Of a DNA stretch of 64,000 nucleotides, positions 15,701 through 30,700 are shown piece after piece (within the stretch, counting starts at the first letter, position 1; each line of letters begins with the position of its first letter). This stretch comes from Antedon bifida (taxonomy: Eukaryota > Echinodermata > Crinoidea > Comatulida > Antedonidae). The notes beneath the pieces are model-generated. The model saw nothing but the letters and a program-made list of their open reading frames with translations, was not told where the DNA came from and did no database searches. Location of the stretch: positions 30,807,401 to 30,871,400 of the forward strand of contig OY727097.1 in NCBI GenBank assembly GCA_963402885.1, read 5' to 3'. A program made the position numbers and the translations under genes.

Positions 15701-18700
15701 CTTTATATAAGATTTAGTTTAGCATGATTTTGTTTCGATCCTCTCACCTCTCGCGTTGAATCACGTCCTTAATGTATATTTTAAGACAAATTTATTACTC
15801 TAGGTAGTCCAGAAGTGAGGAAAAAATGTGTAAAAAAATGGATGATATTGGACAGATAAATGCGAAGGTGATCTTCACGAATCTTCAGAATATAATTCCC
15901 AACAGCACAGAGATAATACATGTGTCTTAAAGGGTAATATTGCATATTCTAAATATTCAAGGCTGCTTTTTAGGTCATTCTTCATCAGGATGAAGCCATT
16001 GGAAAGTACACAAAAAAGTTCAATTTAAATATTTTTAAATTTGAATTGTCCTCTGTTATTTGAATACAATATATTAATATTTCAATTAACGTATTATTGT
16101 TTGATAAAATAAATGCTGGTCAGAACTTGCTAACAAAACTCATATTGGTGTTTATAAAAGAATTTAGAGTTTACAGAATTGTCAATTGTAGAGAATTGAT
16201 TGAATTATGATGACTTTGACAATTGCTGTATGGCTCAATCAAGTAATTTGCGCAAGATAGGTAGAATCGTTTAATTGTCAAACACAACAAAGATCCCAGT
16301 TTACTAGCTGCATGAAAGAAAGCTAAATATTATATATATTTTTAAAATAATTAGTAATCATTTTGTCGATGATAAATACTCTTTTATAATGGTGCTGCTA
16401 GCTTTTGTGTAAAAATAAAGCAGAGTACTTGAAATTAGTTAACCAAATTAAACAGAATATGAGATATTAATAGAACGTTTGTTATGATAAGAGATTATAT
16501 ATGCTAATAAATAAATCAAAACGTGGCCGATTAATGAAAATAAATTAAGCATGATAGGATGATAATTGAGAAATGAAAATGATTTAAAGTAGAAAGAATA
16601 GAATACCAAAAGCATAGAACCGTGCAATTTTCAACCAGAAAAAAATCCAGAAAAGCGGATAAATATAATACTAACGTCGTCAGGTTCGTCAAAAAGGCCA
16701 ATGACGCTCGGCCTGTCGCGGATCGGAGGAGTAGATCGCTCTGACTCCTCAGGAGACTTTTTATGAGCTTGGATTCGGCGCGCAAGTCTTGTGGCTGGTT
16801 TTGGAGCGGTTGGGGGCGGTTCCTTAAATTGGCTCCCAAAACTTTTAGGGAGGGTATTAGAGCGGTATCTGGTCTGGAAAATGAAAAACAAAATGGCATG
16901 CAAACAAAACAAAACATAATATGAAGTTACAGAATTATCTTCGGTAAAAAAAAAACAAAAACAAAAATTATAGTGTTATTAAATTATTAAAAATAAGAGA
17001 TACCAGAAAATAAAATATGTTACATTAGACTGAAAATTAATGAATCAATTTCATTAAAATAAATTGAATGCAAATAATAATAAATTTATAAGCAAAAATA
17101 TATTACTCAAACCAAACCAAATATAGGCATTACATGTATAAAACAAAAATAAAGAATATGATATAGATATAATGTTCAAACTAAAAAAAAAAAGAAAATC
17201 AAGTAAAGAGTACAAGCCTTCCATTGGGACATCCCATAAGTGGACACCTGTATTAAGGGGACACAACTATAACAAAGGTCAATATATTTGTTAAAACTGT
17301 GGCCAATCCTTTTTCAGAGAACCCCCTCTTAAGGGGGCCACTCTCTCATGAATCTGGCAATAGGTAATATGTTTAATAAAACAGCCAGATCATATTTAGG
17401 GGACACCCTTATTCCTGGACCACTCTGTTGGATCATAAAGGTGTTGCATTAATAGAAGTTCTACCATGGTTAGTGATTATTTTAGTATATAAATAAAATA
17501 AGTCAACATGTTAATTGCATTGATTGAATTGTATTTAGGGTTCAATTTTGTTATTATGCTTTTTTAACTGACTGGTAAACCTGGTAAATGACTGCGTATC
17601 ATTGGTAATTATTGATTAATTGATTGGTAATCGTATCAATATATTGTCAAACCTGTTGCAGATCAATAATATTTAGACGTGATGTTAACGTTCAGGTGAC
17701 AAACCTGACTTAATGGTTTATGGATAATATAAATATTACTGACATTTATTTATTTAAACAAAAGTACAAATTATAATTTAATAGTTGTTTTAAGTGTCAA
17801 TCAAATCAGATCATTTTGTTTTAAGCTCTGTCTACACTATCAAACTAGTTTGACAAAAAAGTGTGATGTGCCCAATATGGTAGTGATATGACATCATTAT
17901 ATCTATATTTGAGTACATCACATTTTGTTGTCACATAAAGTTTGATAGTGTATACAAAGCTTTAAATTGAAGGGTGAATATATATCCATTAAAAAAAAAA
18001 ATAATTCGATATTTTTACAATTGGTATTAAATGTCACTTTAAAAACCCCAACTTTTTCTCCAAAAGCAATAACAAGGAGAATTGTCAATTTATCACAATC
18101 ACATTGAATAAAACATACAATCAAAAATGGCAGCAGAGTTTTGAAACATTTTTTTTAGCAATAAAATAATTTTATACTAAAAGACTAATGGTTCCTTGTA
18201 CTTAAAAATACCAATTTTTTAGCAGACAAAAATATTTGTTTAATGAAACAATATCAGCAATTTGAGTGATGTCACCTTTCAGTTTATTGAAGAATTTGTT
18301 TTTATTAAAATATGTGGTTAACACAAATGACAGTGATCAGCTTGAATATTGCATTCAAATACTTCCTACTCTAATCTATTGTTGAGGTCACCTATTGTAC
18401 CACACATTGTCAAAACCTTTCATTAAAATACCAATAAAAACAGCATTTTAGATTTTAATAGGTTAGGTTGAAATTGTATACAGCATTTTGTGTATATTCA
18501 ATAGGCCAAAATGCAGTTTTTTTCAAGTAAAAATTCTGTAATGTTATTGACTATACAAAACTATAAAAAACAAAAATCACTACAATAACTAATTCTGTCA
18601 TACTTATACAGTAAAAAAAAACCTTCTTTGGGACACTAAACAAGCAAGGCAAAATATATGTTTTAATATTGTTAACCCCTAATCAGGGACACCTTTATTA

Positions 18701-21700
18701 AGGGAAAATACTTTCATGTGAAACGAACAAAGAAAAATATGTTTTAATTCTATTTCTAAACCCTAAACAGGGACACCTCTATTAAGGGGACACTTGCTTG
18801 TGAAACCAACAAGGGAAAATATGTTTTAACACTACCGCCAACCCCTATTCAGGGGAAACTCAATTTAGGGGAAACTTTCCTGTCAAACAAACAATATATG
18901 TTTTAACACCAGAGCCAACCCTTATTCAGGAGACAATTTATTATGTGGTCTTTAGTGTGTCCCATAAATAGGGGTTACTTAAATATAGTAAATTATAAAT
19001 ATGTGCCTGACCTTCTCAACTACAGTATCATGCTTTGATGAAAGTCATTTGACCACAAAATATCAAAACAACAAACCACAATACAAAAGAAAGGAATGCT
19101 GTGGTACAAATTAATGTCAAAACTTAATGAACAAAATCTGAACAATGAAGGCATAACCTTCTCAATCAATATAACACTGAATATTGAGTTTTTGCCCACA
19201 AAGTAGCTAAACATGGAACCATTAAAGTGTGGAGACAGGAACATTTAGAGGGTTAAAGAGTATCAAAATTACCCCTAAACAAAATACTGACATCCTTCCT
19301 AAAGGAAGTTCTACTATTTCTACTTCCGAACTAAGTAACAGTTTGTTAAACAACTTTTAAAAGTAAGTTTTTAAGACAATATATCATGCATTGTATACAA
19401 CATGAGGTGTAAACCATTAAACATGATTTAAATAAATCAAATAGTTTATGTTTTAACTACATGCCTACAGTTGAACATAAACATAAGCAAATGTATTTTT
19501 TAATGTTCCAACAATCCTATGGTAAATTCCTACACATACTTCATCTTCTAAAAAAAATATTTCTCATTTTGTTTAAATCAAAATCCAAACATAAACTAAA
19601 GACGCAGCCTAAAAAAGTGGTTTTAAAATCAACAGGTTGGGGAACTAACTGATAAACTGAGACTGTGTTTAATAGTTTAGAAAGGGGTCAATTAGTTAGG
19701 GCATGGAATATCTAGGGGGTTTAAACTCCTTTCAACCTTAAAACATATGTCAAATACAAACATCTCCTATACATACCATAAAAGTAATGACAGTTAAAAC
19801 TTACCTATAAAAATCCAAATAAAAATTCCAAACTATTGAACAGCAATTGTATATTTAAATGAGAAAAGCAGAAAATAACAGTGCTTTTATTATCTGTCAG
19901 TGTCAGCTACTGTAGGCCTTGGCTTCCTATTGACACTCCTTGTCACACAGTAACACTTTATAGTACATTAAACACTAGTTGCAATCACACTACTGCACAA
20001 GTTAGCTATGATTCAGCCCGCCCCCATTAGTCTGACGGCACAATTCACTGCCTTGTTCTGGCTCACTGAGCATGCTCAAATTCACCTAAACTTCTTCCAA
20101 ATACTTCCTTTTATGTCCCTACACTGTTTGTTTTATCCATAACTATCAGACCTTGAATCCTGAATTGATGACAGTGAATTTGGACAGTTATTTCAATAGG
20201 ATTTCAATGTCAATAAAATTAATAGTTTTTAGGTTGTTTTGTAGCTTGTTTTGGTTAATAACAGAATGAATAGGTACTGATAAAAGGCTGTTTTAGTACC
20301 TTTTAAGGATTCGCTTTGCAAGATATTCTGACTAAATGATTGGAATTTGTTAATAAAGATTAAATTACTAAATTCACAGACTTCCAAAATTGATATAAAT
20401 CTATTTACATGTTCAAGACCAAGGTTGTATGTATGTATTCCTTATTGTTATGTAAATATTAATTTAACAAATTTTAATTATATCAATTTTGTTTTCAGTG
20501 TCACTGTCATCATCGGACTTGTGCAATTAACTCAACCATGACTGGAGACGAAAACGAGAATAAATTGAAAACTATTGGGTATAAGATTATGATTTTGGGA
20601 TTTAAGGGAACAGTTAGTATTAGTCTTGATTATTTATTGTTATATTCTATTTGTTATTATTTTGTTTATTTGCTCCTAGTTTACTTGATCAAGTAGGAAA
20701 TGACAAATATGTAATAATAACAATAAGGGCAGATACAGGTGGGTATCGTGTCACCTCCATCTTTCCCCATCCTTTTTTGAACAGCTAAATTGAAATTATT
20801 GTACCTATTTTTGAGACACTTTTTTTAATCATTAGCTCTAACCCACCCCTGGTTATAAAATCCTAGATCCACCCTTACAACAAACACTTTTTAAATCAAC
20901 TTATCAGTAAAACAATTTTTTCCTAATTACAATAACACTCAGTTGTGTGTTTGGGGATCATAAACGTAGGTTGGCATTACATTACATTTGGCAATTTATA
21001 TTAATAACATTTAAGCAACCTTATAACCCAAGGTTGGCATGTAATAGTATCAATGTGTCGTTATGTCACATACATTTATATTATACTATTTTACTAATTT
21101 TGTTTATGGTAATACAAAAACACATCATAAATAAAATAAAAAAACACATTTTGGAGAAATTACAAGAATAAATGTGTGTAGTATGGGTATGTAACTATTA
21201 GCTGAAGAATAAATTATGTCCCTCAACCAAAATGTTAAAATGTAAAATCTAACAAAATAATGTATTGATTGAGTAACAAAAATATGTGCTACATATGTAA
21301 CAATAAATGAAAACATAAAATGAGTTAAGGTGTTCTTAAAATTGTTTAAAAAGGTTTGCATGGCACATAAATACTAGTAAAGTTAGATTTGCAGCAAAAC
21401 AGTTGCAACAACAACAACAACCAAAACTTACTTTATTTCCTTTTGGAATCACATAGTGTACTGCAAACATAACTTTACTATTGGTAGTTCTTGTTATATG
21501 TTTACCAGTCTTTTGTAACAAAAGAAAGGTATTTCCCAGGACAATGTAAGGTGTGATGAGGTCTATGTGTGTAGTGGAATGCTATTATGTTTCATTCAAA
21601 ATAATGATACATTCAATTTTGTTTGGAAATGTAAAGGTTTTTGTGTTGGCCTTAAATTATACTTTGAACAGATCAAATTCATGATGAAAACGTATAACTT

Positions 21701-24700
21701 CAATACACTTCCTTTAAGTGAAATCTAAATTGATATTTTGGGGCCTCTTCTATACACACCTTTTAAGCTATGCTCACTTAATTTATACCTTTTTACATAA
21801 CCTAGAAACACACCGAGGCGTCAATAACATTATTTTTTTACGGTGTGCGCCTCGTGTGTGTAGACTCTTGAGTTTAGACACATCAACATCAGCGTTTTTT
21901 TACGGTGTGCGCCCCAGTGTGTGTACACAAGATGTAAAAAGGAATAAAAGTTTCTTCAAATAACTTTCCTGATAAAAACAAATATGGTTTAAACATAAAC
22001 AACACAATGTCTATCTTAGTACCTGATACAACTTTGAATAAAAATTAATACCTGTGGTTGAAAATCTTCCTCATTGCTGGAAGAATCTTCGTCTGATATT
22101 GTTGAATTTGACTTCATTATGTAATCGATATCGTCGTCATCCACGCTGGCTTTCTTCTTGTATATTTTTTGTAATGCTTTTTCTCGCTTCATTCTGTAAA
22201 ATTACAAAAAGAATTCTGTTTAAATGGATCTTGACAATAGAGGGCATACGCTGTTTCTAAATGCAAAATCTTGCAACAATTTTAGTTTGCATAGAAATTA
22301 AAACAGCTTCAGAAATTAAATAAAACCACTTCAAAACTTACTTTTCTTCAACAATTTCCCGATATGTTTTACTTTTCCTTCTTTGACGTTGTGTTTCAGT
22401 TTGTTCAACTTCGTCCCTTTCAGCTTTACGTCCTCGTTCTGTTGATGTGTGCTGGATACGCTTCGACTTCCAACTACTGAGACTCTGTGAACAAATCAAA
22501 AGAAATTTAACAGTTGAATTAAATTTAGTTAGAAAGCTTAGGAGAATATAAAGAAGGCTGTTAAATCATTGTGTTATCACCTTTAGGTAAATCTGCCTAT
22601 TGTATTAGTATAGCATTTCTAATTGTACTTTAATGACACTAATCCTATACACATAACAGATAATCTAGATAGTTAATCCCTTCATTGTACAGAAAGTATA
22701 ATAAATATATCCATAGGCCATGTTTGAAGAGATTTAAGTATTGAATTTCAAAAAGCATGTTCTATTTATAGATGTTTGATTCTTGTTTATTTAAAAAGAA
22801 ATATGTACTTCATTTCATTAAAGTGTTGCGTCTCAATTAATCCTAAATTAGGGGGTATGATTGTTATACTCAATCATATACTGTATATATAAACATTAAG
22901 CCGGTCTAATTTTTGAAATTGTTTATAGCCCTGATTTTTACTATTACTTAAGCATATACTATTTGAACACTTAGGATCAGCTGGCAGCAAATCCTGCCAC
23001 AAGTCTAGTGCTAACATTTCACTAGTGGAAACAGAGGGAGCTAGACTGAAAGATATTTAGTGTTATTCATTGTTTCCACAAATCCACTTACATTCATCCA
23101 CGCATTAGACCCTTCCTCTGGCTCTTCATCATCATGATTCAGCATACTGCTATCAAATGAACGGCTTAAACCGCCTGTGCGCATTCTATCCATCGCTACT
23201 TTCCGTTTTCTACGAGGGCACACTTTTAAAACCGAACAGTCTGAACTGCTAATAATATCCTCTCTACTGCTCGATAGAAAATTAAAGTCGCTCAAAATAG
23301 TATCCTCGTTATCGCTGCCGTCAGAACTACTGCTTGTGATTCTGTTAGACTGCCAAGAACGTGTTCGGTAATGTTTTACATTGTCCGCATTGTGTATGAA
23401 CACGTCGTCGAGTAATCCTAAAGTGTACTGACTTGTCGTGTCGTTGCTGTCATACGACGAAATACCACTACTTGTCTCCTGTGAAAATAAGTAACATAAT
23501 CTAAAGCTCTGTATACACTATCAAACCTTGTGACAAAAAAATGTGATGTGCCCATATATGGACACGATGATGTCATTTCACTACCATATTTGGGAACATT
23601 AAACACAGCAGCAGTTGTCTGCTACTGTCTTTAAGCAGTAGAAGTCTCTTCATAACTCATTTGTTCTACTGAAGGCTAAGTATTTTTTATACAATATTCC
23701 GTTGCATGGAATTTTAAGTCATTCATCTAATAGACTGATAACCAAAGAAAGTGAAACAGTGCCCTCTATTTTTAGTATACATATAAAATATTGCAAGAAA
23801 AAACCCCATGTGTTAACAGACTTATCATTGAATAGTGTTAACAACAAACAAGATACAACATTTAATTTTTTTCTGATGGAAATTCTCCTCTGTTAGCTTT
23901 CGCTTTAAATCAATTGCTGTCTATAGATTCACATTTTTGTGATCTGGAGGTTGTGGGTTCCAGTTCCAGTACCACCCGAGAATTACTTGCATATTTTTTC
24001 GCAAGTATTCACAATGTACTTAATAGTATAAAGTACAAGTTACGTCAGAGTAGGTCAAAACATCTGACCAATTACTCAACACTCTGAAGCAAAGCTACTC
24101 CACAGTAGTTACTGTACGAACAATTACAATACGTTATATTTATATAAAGATGGAGATAAATTCTTACCTTGTATATTGAACTTGCAAAGCCAAATATTAA
24201 CGGTGCGAAGGCATCAAGGTTTAACTGGGGTCCGAGGTAATGATGCTTCTGTGCAGCGACTCTTCCCAACCAATACAAGGTTGTACACACCTAACAACAA
24301 CACAATAAAATAGTCAATACATACATAATGAAACAGGTTTAAAACACATACAGATACTGTGTGAAGGAGGGAGGGACTACTGTACCAATTGCAGAAGTAC
24401 CATCTATTGTAATCAACCAATTCATGTAATGGATTAAAACTTGTGTCAATTGTAATACAATGTCTGCACCACTAATATGTAATGTAAACTTTGGAATTAT
24501 ACAATTAATAGATTGTTATGTCACTTTTTGCATAATAATTTTTTACATATTTCAGTCAATATTTAAAGAAGACTAGCAACATATGTTGCAGTGATTAAAC
24601 TATATATTGTACAACAATAGTCATTTTAAAATATGTACTGTCTAAAAAAAGCCATTATTATTTAATATGACCTGGCATGACCTTGGAGAGACAGAGTAAG

Positions 24701-27700
24701 AGAATTGGAAGAAGGTTGAAGAATGGAGGATAAAGAGTGTGGATAGAGGGTAAAAAATCTGGAATGAAGAGAAATGTATGAAGGGTATAGAGAGGCAAGA
24801 ATGGAGGTGGAATGAAAGAATGAATGAAGATGAAACAGTGAAGAAGGAAAGGAATGAGTGAAGAATGGAGATGAAAAGAAATACCTTTTTAAGTCTTCTT
24901 TCTTCTTCTATTCTTCGTTCTTCAAGTGTATACCTAAAATAGATGAAAACAAATTACAGATTGTAAGAAACTTTTATCCAGAATAGATTTATTAATTGTT
25001 TCTACATTAATCAAAACTTCAATCTAAAAAACACATTAATTATGTCAATACAGTAATTTGTGAATATCTAAAGCTCTGTCTACACTACTGTATCAAACAA
25101 TTTTGACAAAAAAAGTGTGATATGCCCAAATAATGTATGGTAGTGATATGACATCATCATGTCCATATTGGGCACATCGCATTTTTTTAGCTTTAGACTA
25201 CATTTTCTTGTCAGCTCTAGGTAGCTTACGTACTGCTGCATATTCCAGTATGTATTTTGTAAAACGTTCACAGAGACATCAGGTCTGAGACTTTAAGTAC
25301 ATCTAATTTATCTGATGATAGTATCATTATTATACCAAGAATACGATGTAAAATTGCATTTTTTAAACTTTTGAATTGAACCATTTACAGTAGAAAAAGT
25401 ACAATGTACACTGAAAAAAATAGCAGTTAGTAAAAGTATAGTGAGTTGATGATGTAAGTGTTAAAATATATTCTAACCAGCCAAAATGAAATAGCCTACA
25501 CTGCCTATGTTTATACACTCAAGACTTTTTAAAACATGTGATTAAATTCTGTTAAAATAATTAAGCTCATGGGGATGCCAAGCAGCATTGTACCATTATT
25601 GTCTTTAAAAACACCTTAAATTGTTAGTTTTTAAAATATTTCTTTAAACCATTTAAAAAACCTGTATTCACCTGTATTTATTACTAATCATAGCTTGAAA
25701 ATATGTTACACAAATAATTCACAAGTTAGAGTGCGTTAGCGGAGATGTGGCGCACTCGAAAACAGTTGTGTAGCAGAATTGACAAGATATAAAGTGGTGT
25801 GTGTTTGTTTTTTGTTTTTTTAAAATGGGGCCGCGGTGCAGACAACCTATTCGTGGATCATGCAGCGAGCCTGGTGCGATTGGTATTCTGCAATACGACT
25901 AAACGCAGAGTGCTGTTATGCTTTTTTTGCTGCGCACTATTTGCACTCCAATAAAGAGCACACATGTGACTCATTTCAGCGCGTCTGATTGGCTACATCC
26001 TTGAACCCATGTTATAAAATGTAATAATACATGTTATACCTTAAGTGTCTTAGTCGGTTAAGTGGTATTTTGTGTATCATTACAGAATGGGTTAATTATG
26101 AATTGTAATGCGTTTTGCTAAAGTAGAAAATTGAAGATGGTTTAAATTTCAGCAAAAATTCAAAAGAACTTTTTATATTTTCTCTACTCTAGTGCTAAGA
26201 GGGATGTAGTAGCAGCAGGCTATTAAAAGCATAATTCAGTGTATATTACGTTTTACCAAAGACCACATTGAAAACTATAAAAAATGTACAGTAATTCATT
26301 AGCAAAGTTGTTTACAATACATACTAATCTAAAGAATAATCACTTTTATTTAAAATTTTAAATTCAAAAGAAGGCATGAAATGTATTTAAAAGATTTGTT
26401 TCACTTTTTCTACAGAAAAATGAATGACGTAAAAGTGCAGCACTGTACCTTATTATTGAATGTATAATGGTAATAGATTAGTATCTATATAGTAGTAATA
26501 GTACAGTATTATACAGATAAAAAGTTCAAAGAAAAAATATTCAAATGTTTTGTTTTTGTTTATATATTTAGGCAAATAGTGAAGGATAAGCGCATTCATT
26601 CAGATGCTCTACATACTCCAAGTCTTTGGAAGTGAAGTTGTATTTATTGTCATTAGAAGAAATCCTGATATATGACAGGAACCTAGGACCATTGGATTGG
26701 TAGCCAAACATCAGAACCACCAAGCCACAACTCCACTCCAAATGAAGAATATTTTTTTTTTTTTAAATTCACATTGTTAATCCTAATTGTGAAAGGTACA
26801 GTATTTAAATTTTACTTTGAGATTGTGTCAATATTAGTAAAACCATTCCATTCCTTGTGCACCATTTCACAGCTTCTGTCACAGTTTAGTATACAATAAA
26901 TATATGGTAAAATGAAAATGGAAAAAGCAGTGCAGATGTTATTTAACACCTTTTACCCACATTTTTTTAAATTACATATTTGTTTGTCTTTTATACGCCT
27001 TACCCTAAATCTAACTGCTGAATCAATTTTCTCTGTCTGGAGAAAGTAGAAAAGAAATCGTGCAGCTTTCAAGGTGAGGTATATATCTTGAGGCGATTTT
27101 AATAACAACAATAAAAATACCGGTAGTGTGTTTACTGTATGGAGACTGAGAAGCATCTCCAGGGAATGGACTCATGTATAGAAAAGATGGCGTGCAAATT
27201 CGCTAGTTAGAACACACACAGTAACACATTACAATGAATAAAGAATAACAAATTCTATGAATCATTTAGGGATCAACTTTACTGCAGTTACTGCAGTAAC
27301 TACATTTTTTACTGCATTCAATGTACGGTTTTACTGTAGTTTGTTTCAATGTATAAGTTTATGAGGCAGTCCACAGCAATCCACAATGTGCATGATTCTC
27401 CATGGATTACATTGCAAAGCAAGTATATAATTGTATACATAATTTACACTAGATTAATTAATAACAGTAAAATATCCCTTACTGCAGTACAGTAACTGCA
27501 GTAAAACATCCTTTAAGCTTGGTTCCCACTAGAGACGCAACCTGAGGACGTAACGCAACATACAGTAAGTGATTTGACAAATCACAAGCGATGAATTATT
27601 CCAACAGTGGCTTGGCATTGGTCAACTGATTTGTGTTGCGCATACTATATGTCCTTGCGTTGCGTTTCTTGGGAACCACTCTTTCCTAATTATACATACA

Positions 27701-30700
27701 ATTACAACTACATGGGTATGAAGACATCAACCACCTCTCACAACTACATTCATAGCACTCACTGTACTATAGTGTATTTACTGTACATACACTTCACATA
27801 TTTTGATTGTCAAGATGAAATGTCTAAAGGTGATACTTCAGTTGGTCCCAAGATGCTACTGTACTTTTCAAGTTGTGAAATTTATCAACAGATTAATTTT
27901 GCTTTCAGGTGTTGAATAAGATGCAGTGGGGATTACTCAGATTGACAAAGTAATTTAGAGTTAAAAATAGACTGAAATAATTTAAAACAGCTGATAAAAA
28001 AATAATTTAAAAACTGGCAGCAAAAAATGTTATTTTCTTAAAACAGGTGTTTTCACAGTATTATTGTCCTCTAAAAATAAAAACTGGTGATTTCTACTGT
28101 CAGAAGAAATCTCAAGCTGTTACAGTTATGTAATTTGTTAAGAAAAAATTGGTGGGTTCGCAATATTATTGTCCTTTGTACTGTAAATAAAAACTGGGGA
28201 TTTCTACTGTAAGATGATAAATCAATGCATTTATTATGTAAGTTGTTAGGAAATATTGCTAAAATAGAATGATCTTACAAAGGAATGCTTCATCTAGGCC
28301 TGTAAGGTATCATATCAAAATTCCTGCAGTTACTGCAGTAACTAACTTTATTTCAATAATAATAATGTACAATTTTAGTTTGTTTCAATGCAATCAATCG
28401 CTGTAGCAATCTGACACAATCTTGTTAAATAATTGCAGATTTAAAGAGTAATAAAATGTAGTTACTGCAGTAACTGCAGTAGAATCATTTCACTACAGTA
28501 GGTCCCTACCGTAACTGATAATTAGCCAAGAAGACAGCTGACCAGCGAACCTATCAGCCTCAGGATTAACACTTTCTGATTAAAGGCTTCCTTTTTAATT
28601 ATCAATTAATTTAAACGGAAAGTTTGACATTATTGAAAGTAACTTGTTCACAGTTGCATACAATACCTTGTAAAACTTGACAGCGCTTGTAGATCCCCTG
28701 AATGGAAAAGTTGCGATCGATTCAATCCAAAGTCTTCACAGGCGTCCAAAAATGTTGATAGATTATTCTGAAGAATACAACATTATTAAAAACTATTTAG
28801 TCAAAACAATAACAGCACAGAGAGTACAGTATTCCCATGCATTCATCCAATAAGATATTTTGATGGATGTTAGACCTGAAATGAACCTATTGGTTAAGTA
28901 AGATCAGGTGACGTAGGCCACCAAACAACATCCGACTCTTTCATTGCCACCTTTGTATGCATCAGCGACAACATAAAATTCCAAGACCCTACCCTGTGTT
29001 GGGTTAGCATGCCCATGGGATAAGAGTGCATTCAACATGGGGTTTTAACTTGTTGAATAATGATGCCTCCTGTACATCTAGGCTTACAGATGGAGCTACT
29101 CATTTTATAGCTCTTTGGTTGTTAGTATCCAGTTTTAACACATTGGATTATTGTACTGTACCTTTTTAAAGAGAGGACTAGTCTACTTGATTTATGGGAT
29201 AAATGTACAATTTCAATCTAGGACAGACTTTAGTGTAAAACAATGAACACTGTCATCACAAATAAGAAAATAAAATTTAAAGTTCAAATATGGTTTGTTT
29301 GTAGTTCAGCTATTGTAGACACTGTACGTTAACTATAACAAAATTATCAAAGGACAAGACAAATAGATCATTATCCTCTCTACACAGTAGAATGTTTATG
29401 CCATTTGATTTGACCCATTAAATTAATTTTTTTCTGTGTTCTTTCTAGCATAAATTCCAACACCTGAAGTACAGTAGTTTAGCCTTAGAGCTCTACTTAA
29501 CAGCTACAGTAGTGGCTGATATACAATAAACTGTATTCCACAATGGTCCTCATTCACATTCATCTTATTATGTAATAGGTCAAGCCTCAAGTCCAACTAA
29601 TCAACTCAAGGCCTATTCACAAATATAGTGGGCGGCGGCCAAGTTTGACCATCAAATACAACAATAGCTTTGTGTAAACAATACTGACTTTCATCTAAGA
29701 TGTTTGGCAATTAATAATCATCCTTATTGAATACTCTTTTCAGCTGTAATAATAGTAGAACCATCTTCTAATTAAATTTAATAATAATTGTTAAACTATA
29801 ACTTAAAAAGCTTAGTACAGCTACGCAAGTTAAGTAATGAGTCAATTTTGTACAGTACTGTATACCACAAATTCCTATACAATATTTAATTTAATCTTTC
29901 TTTTTTAAACCTTTAAAAATTATAATATAATTTATGAATTACAATTACATATAATCATTTACAGTACCTTCAATACAGTAACTACTGTAATTAAAATATG
30001 CAGTATATTGGTTACATTATGGAGCAGTATTATAGCTCCATGGTTACATTATTGTAATAATTATTAAGTTATATACAGTAGTTGACAATTCTCAATTACA
30101 TCGCCAGTTCAATTTGAATTCTTCATTAAATTCCAAATACACAGTAGTCACAATACTTGACAGAAGTACTTCCTACTTTATTAATTTACCAAGGTGGCAT
30201 GTATTTCAAGAAAATCCTTCTAGCGTGACAATCGTGCGATTGAAGTGGAATGAGATTCAATGCCAAGAAGAGTCTCAACAATTGCGAATTATCTCCGATA
30301 TGAATGCACGTTGGATTCTTTAATTGTTTTTACAAAATCTATATTATTGTTGCAACTTGGCATCCTGTTGGTGGCCTTCTTCAATTTGGCTTTACAAACA
30401 AATACAAACCAATTATTACTAATTAAAAACATATTTATTCAGTATGTACTTAGTTAAGAGATAACTAGATCGTCTGGTTACAGTGCTAAATATCATTGGA
30501 AGAGCTAGATATGTATCGGAAATAAAAAATAAAACTTGGTTACTTAATACTATAGTACTTTATTATACGACACATTTGTTTTGTATGCTATTGCTAGGCA
30601 GGGCTAAACACACTCAACTGGTAAAAGTACAAATATAGTAATATATGTATGATTACACAGTTATTGTATACACAACAGAAATAGTGCTAATTTTGGGTCC

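Larger units (their letters stand above)
16874..22051. other. 5.2-kb intron of the LMO7-like gene
   Basis: Holds GGGGACAC repeats, MITE A copy 7 and the GC-rich motif pair at 21795. A 29-nt splice-bordered segment at 21430-21458 is out of frame. No other gene recognised. Confidence 0.6.

Noticed and set aside
21430-21458. 29-nt exon-like segment between TTTGCAG and GTAAGT in the LMO7-like gene
   Set aside because: Read in the required phase 0 it contains TGA, and its length would break the frame.
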